A stretch of 64,000 nt of DNA from Macrosoma leucophasiata (GCA_036365455.1 JAWQUS010000017.1:3100001-3164000); one strand, 5' to 3'. Positions 53,690 to 63,258 are shown, numbered from the stretch's first letter. The notes: generated from the sequence alone by a model not told the origin. Translations and numbers: made by a program.

Positions 53690-54840
53690 AGAAACGAAAT
53701 AAAATCCAATTGAATTCAGATTCTGTTTCTCCAATGTACCAGGGATTCATATAAATTAGCATACTGTACGTTCGGAAGATTACTGCAATATTGCAGAGGT
53801 GTGGGAGACGTGTTATCCCCGGCCGACCTTTGAAAATTTCATGTGATACTCAAACCTCGCGGGCCCTGACGGTTGCGGAAATGTAAAATGAGCTTGGATT
53901 TTTATATATTCAGCAACGTGACTGCTTTCTGATAAGATGAATATTATGTTTTAAAATAAAAGAAACTGTACTTAACGTTGCTATAATATGGTTAAATTTT
54001 GGTGTTGAGAAGTGAAGGGAGAGTTTTTACTTTGCTCGAAGAAGTAGCCAGCAATGTATTGCTTATTTTTTTTGCCACTGAATGGTAGTCTAGGTTACTT
54101 TCGAGTAAGAAGCCCATATTGAAACTCTTTCGACGCAATTATAGCCTAACAAAAGAATACTAACAATTTGAAAAAAAAGACTACACACAAACAGGATGTA
54201 TATCTCATAGTTCAAAAGAGAACAAAAAACTAACAGAACATGAAATAACAAACAAAATATTTCAAACACAGCTTTGAATTTCAAGCAGAAACGAAATAAA
54301 ATCCAATTGAATTCAGATTCAGTTTCTCCAATGTACCAGGGATTCATATAAATTAGCATACTGCACGTTCAAAAGATTACTGCAATATTGCAGAGGTGTG
54401 GGAGATGTGTTATCCTCGGTCGACCTTTGGAAATTTCGTGTGATACTCAAACCTCGCGGGGCCTGACGATTGCGGAAATGTAAATTGTGTTTTATATTTT
54501 AATAATACGCTTACACTCTCCACCAATTTACTTTAATAATATGTTAAGCTGTGTAGTTATTAAAATTATTGTGGTGATAAATAAATATATAAATAAATGG
54601 TAGTGTTCAGTATTATCGTGTTTCGGTCAGATGGTAGTGTATGGCCCCGTAATAATTTTAACAGAGACATAACAACTGGGGTCTCAGGGGTGGAAACGCA
54701 TCTGCATTTTGACCTCTGGTCTTTGTGTGTCTATAGGCTGCAGACAAATATGACACAATGTGAACTGCATGCTTGTTTGCTACTACCAGTACTACATGAA
54801 AACGCATGTTTATTCACATCGTCACATAAAAAAAATGTTT
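53690..54840. repeat. Segmental duplication unit 2
   Basis: Corresponds to 52075-53235. From the second R block (54287) through the SINE-A (54592-54835) it is very close to unit 1 at a constant offset of 1604. The earlier blocks are more diverged, hinting at more than one duplication step. Confidence 0.9.
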
Positions 54841-54979
54841 GAAAATAAAATAAAAAAATCATTTTGTGATATAACAGAATATTTAATTTTTTGGTCCTGA
54901 GAAGAGATAGACCAGTTTTTCATAGTAGAATTTAAGTAGTTGTCCTCGAAGAAATTGTTACCAATGTATTGAATATAGA

Positions 54980-55042
54980 AGAAGCACGAGAGGTACGTTC
55001 CACGTTATCTGCCTGCCCCGTGTGGGACCTGGCGTGAAAATA
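54980..55042 (+). pseudogene. RTE-like LINE 3' tip with internal deletion
   Basis: GAAGCACGAGAGGTACGTTC, CTGCCTGCCCCGTGTGGGAC and CTGGCGTGAAAAT match the LINE end, lacking about 20 internal bases. Confidence 0.7.
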
Positions 55043-55247
55043 TTTTGTATTAGAGAAGAAAATTTAAAATTTTACAAGAGAAGAAACGTAGAGTACTCAC
55101 CATCTGTAAAGCTTAGCGTCCACTTGACGAGTCGGGTTTCACCGCTTTCTTTTTAATACCCATTCCGCATGACGGTGTAAGCGAGAAAGAAAATAATATA
55201 CCCACTTAGTCATCCACTTGGGAAGCGTGGGTACACTCTATAAAATG

Positions 55248-55343
55248 CAAAAGCGATAGCTTGAGGAAAACTATTGCCTAGCTTTCACCTGTGAAAGTTA
55301 TAGCAATATTTGGATTATCAATCGGTATTGTCTTTTTTCGTTG
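55248..55343 (+). repeat. Dispersed repeat, copy 1 of 2
   Basis: AGCGATAGCTTGAGGAAAAC, TTTCACCTGTGAAAGTTATA and ATCGGTATTGTCTTTTTTCG correspond to 55903-56010. Confidence 0.6.
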
Positions 55344-55700
55344 AGCGAATGACTAAACAGATAGACCAAGACTGACCTGTCATGATCAAATAGGTCCAGT
55401 TCTGTCTAATGGTGGGTTCAAAAGTACGAACGAACGCGCTAGCGGTTACAGTTTGATATGCAACCGCCTGTGATTGTATGGCGGTAAAGTGCGTACAATC
55501 ACAGGCGGTTGCGTATTAAACTATTACTGCGCGGCTACCCGCTCCTGCCGCTAGACGCTAATGCGTTCGGGCGCTTAGGAATCGGCGTGCATGTATGAAG
55601 AGAAAGATGAATGTAGATGAGGCACGGGACGGGTGTGTCAGGACCGGGATATCTGGCGCTCCACACTCTCTGCCTACCCCGTTAGGGACCAGCCGTGAAG
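55344..55700 (+). pseudogene. RTE-like LINE fragment interrupted by a hairpin element
   Basis: GAGCGAATGACTAAACAGAT is followed directly by ACCAAGACTGACC, a 40-bp deletion against other copies. At 55422 the LINE stops after TTCAAAAGT and resumes at about 55576 with CTTAGGAATCGGCGTGCATG. The 3' end (ACCCCGTTAGGGACC) is at about 55690. Confidence 0.8.
55423..55575. mobile_element. Foldback/MITE insertion in the RTE-like LINE
   Basis: Ends ACGAACGAACGCGCTAGCG and CGCTAATGCGTTCGGGCG are imperfect inverted repeats. In the centre CAACCGCCTGTGATTGTA (55461-55478) and TACAATCACAGGCGGTTG are perfect 18-bp complements around a loop of about 15. It is absent from all other LINE copies in the window, so its limits are clear to within a few bases. 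No target duplication obvious. Confidence 0.75.
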
Positions 55701-55764
55701 CATACATACATAAATATATTTTTTCTTGCTGATACTACGTGACGAGACGAGATGATTGATAGGT

Positions 55765-55900
55765 ATGTCTGACCTCTCTTTAGTAAAAACTAAGCTTAAC
55801 AATAAGCGAGCGGCCTCATGTTGGCAGTAATGTGGACAAAGGGGCTTAGCACGCCGTTCGGGGCACGCATATGATGTCAGCTTTTCATTTTGTTTTGCCT
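55765..55900 (+). repeat. Dispersed repeat pair, copy 1
   Basis: AAGCGAGCGGCCTCATGTTG, GCAGTAATGTGGACA, CGCCGTTCGGGGCACGC; copy 2 is at 56350-56475 (AAGCGAGCGGCCCCATGTTG). Confidence 0.65.
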
Positions 55901-55902
55901 AT

Positions 55903-56010
55903 AAAAAGCAATAGCGATGAACGCTACTGTCTGGCTATCACCTGTGTAGGTTATATCAGTAATCAGATTACCGATCGCTATTGTTTTTGTTTGGTGTCGA
56001 GATGTGACAA
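55903..56010 (+). repeat. Dispersed repeat, copy 2 of 2
   Basis: AGCAATAGCGATGAACGCTA, TATCACCTGTGTAGGTTATA and GATCGCTATTGTTTTTG; counterpart of 55248-55343. Confidence 0.6.
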
Positions 56011-56034
56011 CCCCACCGTCCACTTGCGGTAGAA

Positions 56035-56290
56035 TTTCCTTCTACTGCTAGATAATTCTTCTGCTAATGCAGTCAGTCAACCGAACAATGGCGGTCAAAC
56101 CATTCCACTATAACAACGCGAGATGAGCAGCAGCGTCCCATGATAAAACCACCGTCACTGCCCTCGCCAGTCCGCCTTGCGAAGCTTGGCGATTATGGCA
56201 TATTCTCCCTTAATGACGCACAACACTGTTGTCTTTGGGGAAGGCTTTGACCAGCAGTGGACGTCAATCGGCTGCAATGATGATGATGAC
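56035..56290 (+). mobile_element. SINE-C, full length
   Basis: GATAATTCTTCTGCTAATGC, GAACAATGGCGGTCAAACCA, AAAACCACCGTCACTGCCC, GACCAGCAGTGGACGTCAAT and a final ATG repeat. The ATG tail and CAGCAGTGGACGT core are typical of a LINE-dependent SINE; the LINE partner is not in the window. Confidence 0.8.
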
Positions 56291-56349
56291 TGAATGACAA
56301 AATGAAATCATAAAACTGTAGCAATTGCAAAAATAATCCTAAGCAAGTC

Positions 56350-56475
56350 TGACTTCCCTCTAGTGGAAGCTTAGCTTAACAGTAAGCGAGCGGCCCCATG
56401 TTGGCAGTAATGCAGACAGACGGGCTTTTAAGATCACGGCGTTCGAGGCACGCGGGCCGTACTTTGACATTTTGA
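56350..56475 (+). repeat. Dispersed repeat pair, copy 2
   Basis: Counterpart of 55765-55900. Confidence 0.65.
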
Positions 56476-56654
56476 TTTAAGAGCACCTTTCACTGCTATT
56501 TTTGAACTCCCTGAAGGGAGTTGCGTCCTTTTTTGGAAGCTTTACAGATCATACGTGAATGACTTACTCACCTAAAGATAGAAAATAGCGTAGAGCTTAT
56601 GTTCTATAACTGTTCTGCTTATGTCCCATATTCTTTTGTTTAGTCTTATCTTGC

Positions 56655-56830
56655 CGTTTGTAAAAGAGACTATGGAACATTCTGTTAATACCATCATTTA
56701 TTTTATTTTTGTTTACTTTGACATATTAATCACCGTATCAGTTGTTATTCGCTTTAATTTTATTTTTGTTATTTAACCTATCACAAGCAAATTCTATTAT
56801 TTCCAAGTGATCAAATAGTTTTTTGGGTTT
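56655..56830 (+). repeat. Repeat B copy
   Basis: GGAACATTCTGTTAATACCA, TTTGTTTACTTTGACATATT and TATTTCCAAGTGATCAAATA; matches 34271-34470. Confidence 0.6.
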
Positions 56831-57475
56831 TTTGAGTTAAGGGTTTATTACTGCAGCCTGAAGACGTCTTTACAGAAATTAGATTCTTGTGAAACTATGG
56901 ATTCGCAGCACTTCTAAGGACCCATTATTTGGCTTTAATTGAGAAAATATTGTATGGTATATTTATTAAAGTATATTTAATGGCGGATAAATGAGGCACT
57001 CTCACGGTAGACTATGATAGTTCTACCACTAGTATTAAACTGAGAATGCGGTTTATGATTCTTTTGGAACGAACAGTAGTATTCTGTAACTCGGTGGCCA
57101 TCAAATTAAAAGCCACTTTGGAGTACATTGGTGTGTTCCTTAAACTATCGTAATTAATCACGTTACGTCAACACAGCGATGTACTTCAAAGTAGCTATTG
57201 AAGTGATGTCAACCGAGATACATAATACGCCTTCAGATACTCTGAGATGCAAACGGTAACATGGCAAAAATATAGATTGAAAGCAACACATCTCCATTGG
57301 GATCTTTGACTGTATAGTTATCGATAGGCTGCAGTATTTTTACTACTCTACTTTTTTACTGCTTAAATTTAAGTATAAATTTTAATATCGTAAACACATT
57401 ATAATATATTATTGTTTCTGATAAAATATGTTATTGTTAGTGAACCATTACTAATTTAAATTTGTTTGACCTGAT
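56831..57475 (+). other. Mostly unassigned; one old SINE-A scrap
   Basis: 57278-57345 (GAAAGCAACACATCTCCATT ... CGATAGGCTGCAGTATTTTT) is a decayed SINE-A 3' half. The rest is unassigned. Confidence 0.45.
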
Positions 57476-57477
57476 TG

Positions 57478-57690
57478 ACATCCGTGAAACACAGGGTTCC
57501 AGATGAAAATCAGCGTCAAGTCGATTGATGTTATCAACTTGACATGAAGCCGTGAGACTTAATTACTCTTTTTTTATTCTTATTGTTTTTCTTTCTTGTA
57601 TAATTGTCCCTATATACCTAATCATCTGGAAATTTTGCATCATCATGTCTCTGTGCTGTCCAAATAAATGTTTTCGTTCTACTTTTCTTT
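57478..57690 (+). repeat. Repeat R copy 2
   Basis: GGTTCCAGATGAAAATCAGC, GAAGCCGTGAGAC and TCCAAATAAATGTTTTCG match 13738-14045. The 63-codon frame 57552-57743 is not a gene. Confidence 0.6.
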
Positions 57691-57784
57691 CTTTTTTTAC
57701 TCATAAGAACTGCATGGTGCTGGCTTCGGGCTTCAGGAAGTGAACTGGCATCAGGTAATGATGACCCCATCGTCCACTAGTGAA

Positions 57785-57995
57785 AGGATATTCTTATACT
57801 TGAAGAGAATTCTTCTACTACTGCGGCCAGTCAACAAAGGCATCAGTCAGTCAAGTGCAGCAACATCCTGCAATGAAACTACCGCCTCTGCAATCGCCAA
57901 TCTACCTGCCAAGCTTAGTGATTATAGCACATCCCTATTATAGGAAGGCTTTGGTCCAGCAGTGGATGTTTTTCGGCTAATATGATGAAGAACTG
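57785..57995 (+). mobile_element. SINE-C copy with internal deletion
   Basis: GAATTCTTCTACTACTGCGG, GAAACTACCGCCTCTGCAAT, CGCCAATCTACCTGCCAAGC and GGTCCAGCAGTGGATGTTTT, then ATATGATGAAG. Confidence 0.75.
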
Positions 57996-58136
57996 CACTG
58001 AACTGTTGTGAAGAACTAAGCTGTTTATTATAATCTGTAATGATAAAAATTTGTTAATAGTATAAATCAATACTTTTGTAGTGCAACGAGAATTCATTCC
58101 TTTTGAGTAATTTAAAATTGATGGATATATCTTCAT

Positions 58137-58362
58137 TTTTTATGTAATGGAAGTGGCAAACAAGCTTGCAGTTCACATTGATGTTATGTGATGACTGCAG
58201 CCTATAGACACCCACACAAATACCATGGTCAAAATGTCGATGCGCTACCACTCCTGAGGCCTAAGGTGTTACGCCTTGTGCCGGAAATTACAGGGCCGTA
58301 CAGTACCACCTGACCGGAAAACGATAGTGCTGAAAACTTCCATTTAGCGGCAAGTATGTTTT
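58137..58362 (-). mobile_element. SINE-A, left part, split by a 65-bp hairpin
   Basis: TATGTAATGGAAGTGGCAAA to TTTAGCGGCAAGTAT; resumes at about 58429 with GGTAATGCAGTGGTGCC and ends near 58482. Confidence 0.85.
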
Positions 58363-58428
58363 TCTGCTGATATAATGAAGAACTTCATGGTGCCGTTCCT
58401 CATCATATCAGCAGAAAATGCGCATGGT
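58363..58428. mobile_element. 65-bp hairpin insertion
   Basis: TTTTCTGCTGATATAATGAA and its near complement TCATCATATCAGCAGAAAA frame a loop with TTCATGGTGCC. The arms resemble the end of SINE-C at 57970 (TTTTTCGGCTAATATGATGA). It replaces the SINE-A bases between AAGTAT and GGTAATGC. Confidence 0.8.
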
Positions 58429-58482
58429 AATGCAGTGGTGCCTACGCCCGCGAGCTCCGTCACTCGAGCTCTATCACTAGTA

Positions 58483-58860
58483 AAAATTCAGACTTTTTGG
58501 TCACGTCGCCATCAAATGATGAAATGATAACTCAAATCTGTGGGGCCTCACGTGCCGGTTGAGGCGATATTTTTTACGGCTTAAGCAATTTCCTTTTTTT
58601 TACTGCCAAATTTCTTTCGTTCTTCTGGAATATTTGATGTGATCTTATCAAGAGCTGTAAATTTTTATGGTCCGCATACTTATATTTTGGATAAATCTGT
58701 CCGTTTGATTCATTGTCCTAAAACTCAAGAAATACTAGAGGACGTTTGATCAAAATAGGCTTTGAAATGCCGGGATGATGTACCCTTATTCTGTGATTCA
58801 GATCTGGTCAACACTATGCTGCGAGTACTAAGTGATTAGTTTACAGGTTTTTTAATGTCA
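58483..58860. other. No recognisable feature
   Basis: AT-rich; nothing assigned. Confidence 0.45.
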
Positions 58861-58875
58861 AGTGTTAAGTAAATT

Positions 58876-59300
58876 TACAGTCAACCAAACAATGGCGCGC
58901 ATAGCTCGGCGGCTGGTGTAGATAGTAGTAAGCGATCTACTCGGTTAAGCACTACGGGCGCGGTTGGGAAGTGTGATGGGTGACCGCTAGTGGCAAATTA
59001 AATGCGAGTTTCCTTGCTTCGGACGGTATGTTAAACCATCGGTCCCGGTTGCTATCTATGATAGCAGTCGTTAAACCTTGTCGGAGGCCTTATGGGCGGT
59101 TTGAAAACATCCGACAGCGGGTTGGCCACTAACCCGTATCTCCACCAATCCGCATTGGAGCAGCGTGGTGGAGTAAGCTCCAGGCCTCCCCCCAAAAAGG
59201 GGAGAGACTCGTGCCCAGCAGTGGGACGTATAATGGGTTGCCATTATTATTACCTTTTATTAAACAATGGCGGCCATTCCAATAGAGTGATAGAAAATAT
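58876..59300 (+). mobile_element. SINE-C remnant, split by 5S-SINE
   Basis: CAGTCAACCAAACAATGGCG before and AAACAATGGCGGCCATTCCA after the 5S-SINE are one SINE-C head interrupted with an 11-bp duplication. Confidence 0.75.
58898..59261 (+). mobile_element. 5S-SINE (5S rRNA-derived), full length
   Basis: 364 bp between AAACAATGGCG at 58887-58897 and 59262-59272. The head holds a 5S rRNA-like segment: GATCTACTCGGTTAAGCACT, CGGGCGCGGT and GATGGGTGACCGC, which in 5S genes include the internal promoter A box and C box (family knowledge). The body follows with CTTGTCGGAGGCCTTATGGG and CATTGGAGCAGCGTGGTGGA, and the tail CCCAGCAGTGGGACG plus ATT repeats resembles the SINE-C tail. The 116-codon frame 59092-59442 runs through it and is not a gene. 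Confidence 0.85.
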
Positions 59301-59535
59301 AGTAAAGTGGGAAGCGGTTGGAGTGGTGGTGATTAAGTATATTTACAGCGTTTGCATAGTGTTAAGTATTTTCAGCAGAAGCTTTGGGGGGCAGTTGAAA
59401 CAGCCACCACTATATAAAGAGTCCAGTTGGTCTACCTGCTAAGCTCCCGAAGTCCAACACCTGGTCTTCGAATTTCTCTATCACATTTTATTGCATCCCC
59501 TTGGGGTGGTTGTTTTTCAGTCTTTGCATTATTTC
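59301..59535. other. No recognisable feature
   Basis: Unassigned sequence between SINE-C and a SINE-A fragment. Confidence 0.4.
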
Positions 59536-59660
59536 TATATACAGCCGCGTAATAACTTATCACAGGTCTAACTTATAAGGTCTCAGGGATGGAAACGCAT
59601 CTGCATTTTGAACTGTGGTCTTTATGTGGGTGTCTTATAGGCTGCAGTCATCACTTGCTT
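59536..59660 (+). mobile_element. SINE-A 3' half
   Basis: CCGCGTAATAACTTATCACA, AACGCATCTGCATTTTGAAC and GGCTGCAGTCATCACTTGC; the terminal part is changed. Confidence 0.7.
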
Positions 59661-59700
59661 ATACGAAAAATACAATAAACAACTACTCTACTCTCTAGAG

Positions 59701-59851
59701 CACTGATTCCCAAAGTGATCCATATAGACCCTTTGGGGACCATGGGACACTGGAAATATGGGATGTGATATAAATGTAGAAAGGAGGGGTCCACGGAAAG
59801 CAGAAAAAAATTGAAAGGGGTCTACAATAAAAAATAGTTTGGGAATTTCTG
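59701..59851. mobile_element. hAT MITE, 151 bp
   Basis: Ends CACTGATTCCCAAA and TTTGGGAATTTCTG are inverted repeats, flanked by the 8-bp CTCTAGAG at 59693-59700 and 59852-59859. Interior GGGGTCCACGGAAAGCAG and AGGGGTCTACAAT recall hAT-type elements. No coding sequence (the minus frame 59688-59924 is chance). Confidence 0.85.
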
Positions 59852-59934
59852 CTCTAGAGTCTCTAATAAATCTAACAATTACATGTACTAAAACACTAAA
59901 TAGGGATTTGGCGTATAGATACATACGTACACTC

Positions 59935-60240
59935 TAAATAAAATGTATGCTTCCCAAGGAGCTGGTGACATTACAATAAAGCATCAACGATCATAACTTT
60001 AAACTCCAACTTGACTACAGAAACTAAAACGTAATGTTTCCCTTCGGCCCTGTTATGGAATTAAATATTCAAAATGTAACTTGAGCGGCCACTTGTTCAA
60101 ATGAAATTTGGAATAACAGTGGATTACTTGTACGTCCTAAGAATACAAGAGATTAAAAAATGCCTTCTCGTGAATAAGATTTTTTTGACGCGTTTTAGTC
60201 AATAAGATCGATTATTTCGGTACATAGGATTTTAATGTTA
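59935..60240. other. No recognisable feature
   Basis: Unassigned. Confidence 0.4.
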
Positions 60241-60278
60241 GGACGGTGGCAAACAAGCTTGCAGTTCACATTGATGAA
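60241..60278 (-). mobile_element. SINE-A 3' tip, split by repeat R
   Basis: GACGGTGGCAAACAAGCTTG and CAGTTCACATTGATG; then repeat R; then ATGACTGCAGCCTATAG at 60407-60423. Confidence 0.7.
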
Positions 60279-60405
60279 CAGGACACCTTTTTGGCAGCCG
60301 TGAGACACATATTACGTGTTTATGTATAGATATTGTGTTGTCATTTCTTTGTTGTCTGTTTTATGTGTCTCGCTGTGTGCCAAATAAATAAATGTTTCTG
60401 TTTCT
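60279..60405 (+). repeat. Repeat R 3' end inserted in SINE-A
   Basis: GGCAGCCGTGAGACACATAT to CCAAATAAATAAATGTTTC, the 3' 125 bases of repeat R. ATGA appears on both sides and could be a short target duplication. Confidence 0.65.
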
Positions 60406-60468
60406 AATGACTGCAGCCTATAGTCTTAAAGTAGATGCAGTCTGATACATGCATGGCGATTTTTTTTA

Positions 60469-60537
60469 TATAATGAAGGTGGCAAACAAGCACGTAGTTC
60501 ATATTGCAGCCTATAGACTCTTACACAAAGACCAGAG
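60469..60537 (-). mobile_element. SINE-A 3' part, host of another SINE-A
   Basis: GGTGGCAAACAAGCACGTAG to ACACAAAGACCAGAG; continues at 60851-61086 after the inserted SINE-A. A 38-bp stretch (60500-60537) is repeated exactly at 60851-60888. Confidence 0.85.
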
Positions 60538-60850
60538 TAACATTTTTACTGGTGGTAGAGCTCCAGTGACGGAGCTCGCGGGCGTAGGCACCACCGCATT
60601 ACCTGATTTACTTGCCGCTAAATGGTAGTGGGTAGTGTTCAGCACTATCGTGTTCCAGTCAGGTGGTAATGTACGACCCTGTAATTTCCGGCACAGAAGC
60701 ATAACACCTTAGGCCTCAGGAGTGGTAACGCATTTGCATTTTGACCTTGGTCTTTGTGTGGGTGTCTATAGTCTGCAGTCATCACTTAACATCAATGTGA
60801 ACTGCATGCTTGTTTGCCACTTCAATTACATTAAAAAAAAAAAAACAAAA
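60538..60850 (+). mobile_element. SINE-A inserted in SINE-A, 38-bp target duplication
   Basis: Plus-strand, near consensus, with TAACATTTT before the usual TACTGGTGGTAGAGC start, and an A-rich tail. The GGTAGTG motif is doubled (TGGTAGTGGGTAGTGTTCAG). Flanked by an exact 38-bp duplication, long for a LINE-mobilised SINE. Confidence 0.9.
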
Positions 60851-61086
60851 CATATTGCAGCCTATAGACTCTTACACAAAGACCAGAGGTCAAAATGCAG
60901 ATGCGTTGCCCTGAGACCGTAGTTATTATGTATCTGTAATATTTATTACTGAGCCATACATTACCATCCACCCGGAACACGATATGGCTGAATAATCCAA
61001 ACACTACAATTTGGCGGCAGATAAATTAGGTGATGCGGTGGTGAGCTACGCCTACGCCCTTGAGCTCCTACATTGGAACTCTACCA
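60851..61086 (-). mobile_element. SINE-A 5' part, host of another SINE-A
   Basis: Continuation of 60469: CATATTGCAGCCTATAG to GGAACTCTACCA, including a small internal duplication (GAATAATCCAAACACTAC). Confidence 0.85.
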
Positions 61087-61117
61087 TGGATCACGAAGGC
61101 TGCTCGTCTCTAGACGA

Positions 61118-61440
61118 TAGAATAGAATAGAATATTCTTTATTGTAGACCAATAATTTTTACAAAAATAAAATTAGATGCACAGCAAATAGGCAATATAA
61201 CCAGGCGGTCTTATCGCTTAAAGCGATCTCTTCCAGACTACATGTAGGTGGAAGGAGACTTTTGATTTGGTTAAGACGGTAGGGGTGTACAGGTTAAATA
61301 AATAATACGTACAGTAATTAAATTAATAAAATACCAAGTATAAAACATATATAAATAAACAACATTGGATAGATATATACATAATAATACAGCAATATTA
61401 TAGGTAATTAAGAGCAATACTAATAGCGATACTTACTAGT
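61118..61440 (-). pseudogene. LINE 3' UTR fragment
   Basis: GATAGAATAGAATAGAATAT followed by TCTTTATTG is a reversed tandem LINE tail (ATTCT units), and GGCGGTCTTATCGCTTAAAG, CGATCTCTTCCAGAC is a widespread lepidopteran LINE 3' UTR motif. No coding part is left. Confidence 0.7.
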
Positions 61441-62051
61441 CTGCTTCACCGAGCAATTGGCGGGCACAGAAGGCTCTCAAACGGGCCGCTCTACTAGTAA
61501 ATTGTGGGTTGTGTATACGCGAATGGAGTCGGGATGGTTATACTTCAAAAAGTATGGATTGCATTATGGCCAACCACAAACTATGGAAACTAATTATGAA
61601 CATTATTTTATATTCCGACCACCAATAATTAGGTACATATTATTTGTTTTATGATCAGAATGGTTTATTCAGGCGTAATTACCGATTTCACCGCAAACCG
61701 CCAATTGGCTATGAAGTGAACGGTTGACATACTAAAAAATGTATGGAATTCATGAATATTTTTTTTCACACTGCATATTATTATTTATTTTTTATTTCGA
61801 AGTAAATCTTTGAAGCAAATATTTTTCATAAATTACTAAAAGAAAAGATTGGTTTTCGGTTAAGTCAGCTTACAGACAATAATTTTACGTGGTAATATAA
61901 AAAAAAAACACAGACAAGCCGAACGCTTGGACTGATCGTGTCTCTCTATTTAGCGATAGCCCTTGTTCAGCGCTCTCGCTTGCACGCTTGGCTTAGGTGG
62001 GACGTGACCATTATTCCTCTGTGCAGCCGGCGTTCAACGATTTATCAGACG
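61441..62051. other. No clear gene
   Basis: The first 50 bases (CTTCACCGAGCAATTGGCGG) resemble 11648 and 17790. The remainder is unassigned; the 65-codon frame 61457-61654 has no motif. Confidence 0.4.
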
Positions 62052-62063
62052 ATATCATATTAT

Positions 62064-62961
62064 GTATGTATGTATCTTCACGCCAGGTCCCTAACGGGGT
62101 AGGCAGAGAGTGTAGAGCGCCAGACATCCCGGTTTTGACAAACCTCTCGTGCCTCGTCTACCTTCATCATTCTCTTCATACATGCACGCCGATTCCTAAG
62201 ACTTTTGACCCCACCATCAGACAGAACTCGACCTATTTGGTCATGGTAGGTCAGCCTTGGTCTTCCTGGGCCTCTGCAACCATCCATCCACATTCGCATT
62301 GTATATCTGTTTAGTCATTCGCTCATTCGACATTCTTTCTATATGCCCGAACCATCGGAGCATGCCTTTTTTCATTTTTACACCGATACTATCATTCACA
62401 CAAAGTCTCTTTCTTACATCTTCATTACGAACGCGATCGGTGAGTGATACACCGCAGATCTTGCGCAAAGATCTCATCTCGACCGCGTTCAACTTACTTT
62501 CATGCTCTTTCCTGCATACCCAGCTCTCGCTTCCATATAAAAGCGTTGGAGTAAGTACAGCATTATGTACGGCTAGTCGAGCCCGCTGGCTGAGATGTTT
62601 AGATTCTAGCAGCTTACCCAACGCTCCATTCACGCAATTCCCAGCAAGCACTCTTCTTTCTATGTCAGTGGTGTACCTACCATCCTTGCTAAAAGCACAT
62701 CCAAGATATACAATTTCATCAACCTGTTCTAACACTGCATCATCTACTACTACCCTTGCATTTGTTCTCTGTTCATCTCTTTCAAATACTAATACTTTAG
62801 TTTTATCCACATTCAATTGTAAGCCTTTCTCCATACAATCCTCTTTCATGACTGTGACTAGTGCTTGTAGCCCAGATGGTGTAGAGCTAACAATTACCGC
62901 ATCATCTGCGTAAAGCAGACAGTTCACCACTAAGTCACCCATACGCACTCCCACATCCATC
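62064..62961 (-). mobile_element. 5'-truncated RTE-like LINE with 12-bp target duplication
   Basis: 898 bp, TATG tail at the left, 5' truncation at the right. ATATCATATTAT flanks it at 62052-62063 and 62962-62973. Nearly the same sequence as 441-1515 over the shared part. Confidence 0.9.
62078..62961 (-). pseudogene. RTE-like reverse transcriptase fragment, frameshifted
   Basis: The first open part (62241-62963) encodes MDVGVRMGDLVVNCLLYADD (YADD at about 17-20 of the LINE part) and continues to NANVDG, identical in residues to the copy at 441-1508 apart from the junction. A 4-bp ATGG duplication near 62284 shifts the frame; the C-terminal 70 residues follow in another frame (62078-62299). 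Endonuclease and the first part of RT are missing. The plus-strand frames 61997-62314 and 62257-62913 are shadows. Confidence 0.9.
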
Positions 62962-62985
62962 ATATCATATTATTATGTAACAAAA

Positions 62986-63053
62986 ATCTCTCTCTTTTAC
63001 CTTTTAGCAACAATTCAATTGAATAATTGCAAAAAGGTAAAAGAGAGAGAGAT
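62986..63053. repeat. Palindrome with about 25-bp arms
   Basis: ATCTCTCTCTTTTACCTTTT and AAAAGGTAAAAGAGAGAGAGAT-type sequence (62986-63010, 63028-63053) are complementary around AATTCAATTGAAT. It sits 25 bases from the RTE-like insertion. Confidence 0.8.
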
Positions 63054-63122
63054 ATGTAAATTATACTCATTATTTACTTTTCGGGAGTTCTATCCGCTTA
63101 CCTTTTTTCATTTTTACGTTAT

Positions 63123-63200
63123 GTGTAATGTTTGCAAGTAAGCGTGATGATAAATGAGTACTACAACTTTAAAAGCAGATGCGTTACTACTCTATGTCGT
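63123..63200 (-). mobile_element. SINE-A 3' scrap
   Basis: GTAATGTTTGCAAGTAAGCG and AAAGCAGATGCGTTACTACT; strongly decayed. Confidence 0.5.
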
Positions 63201-63258
63201 TTTTATTTAGATAACATAATTTCTATTTATCTTTTTATCTCCTAATGCAAAATAAGTT

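Noticed and set aside
58930..59010. Genuine 5S rRNA gene
   Set aside because: Only the promoter-containing part resembles 5S; the 3' end runs into a SINE body and tail, and the unit has a target duplication.
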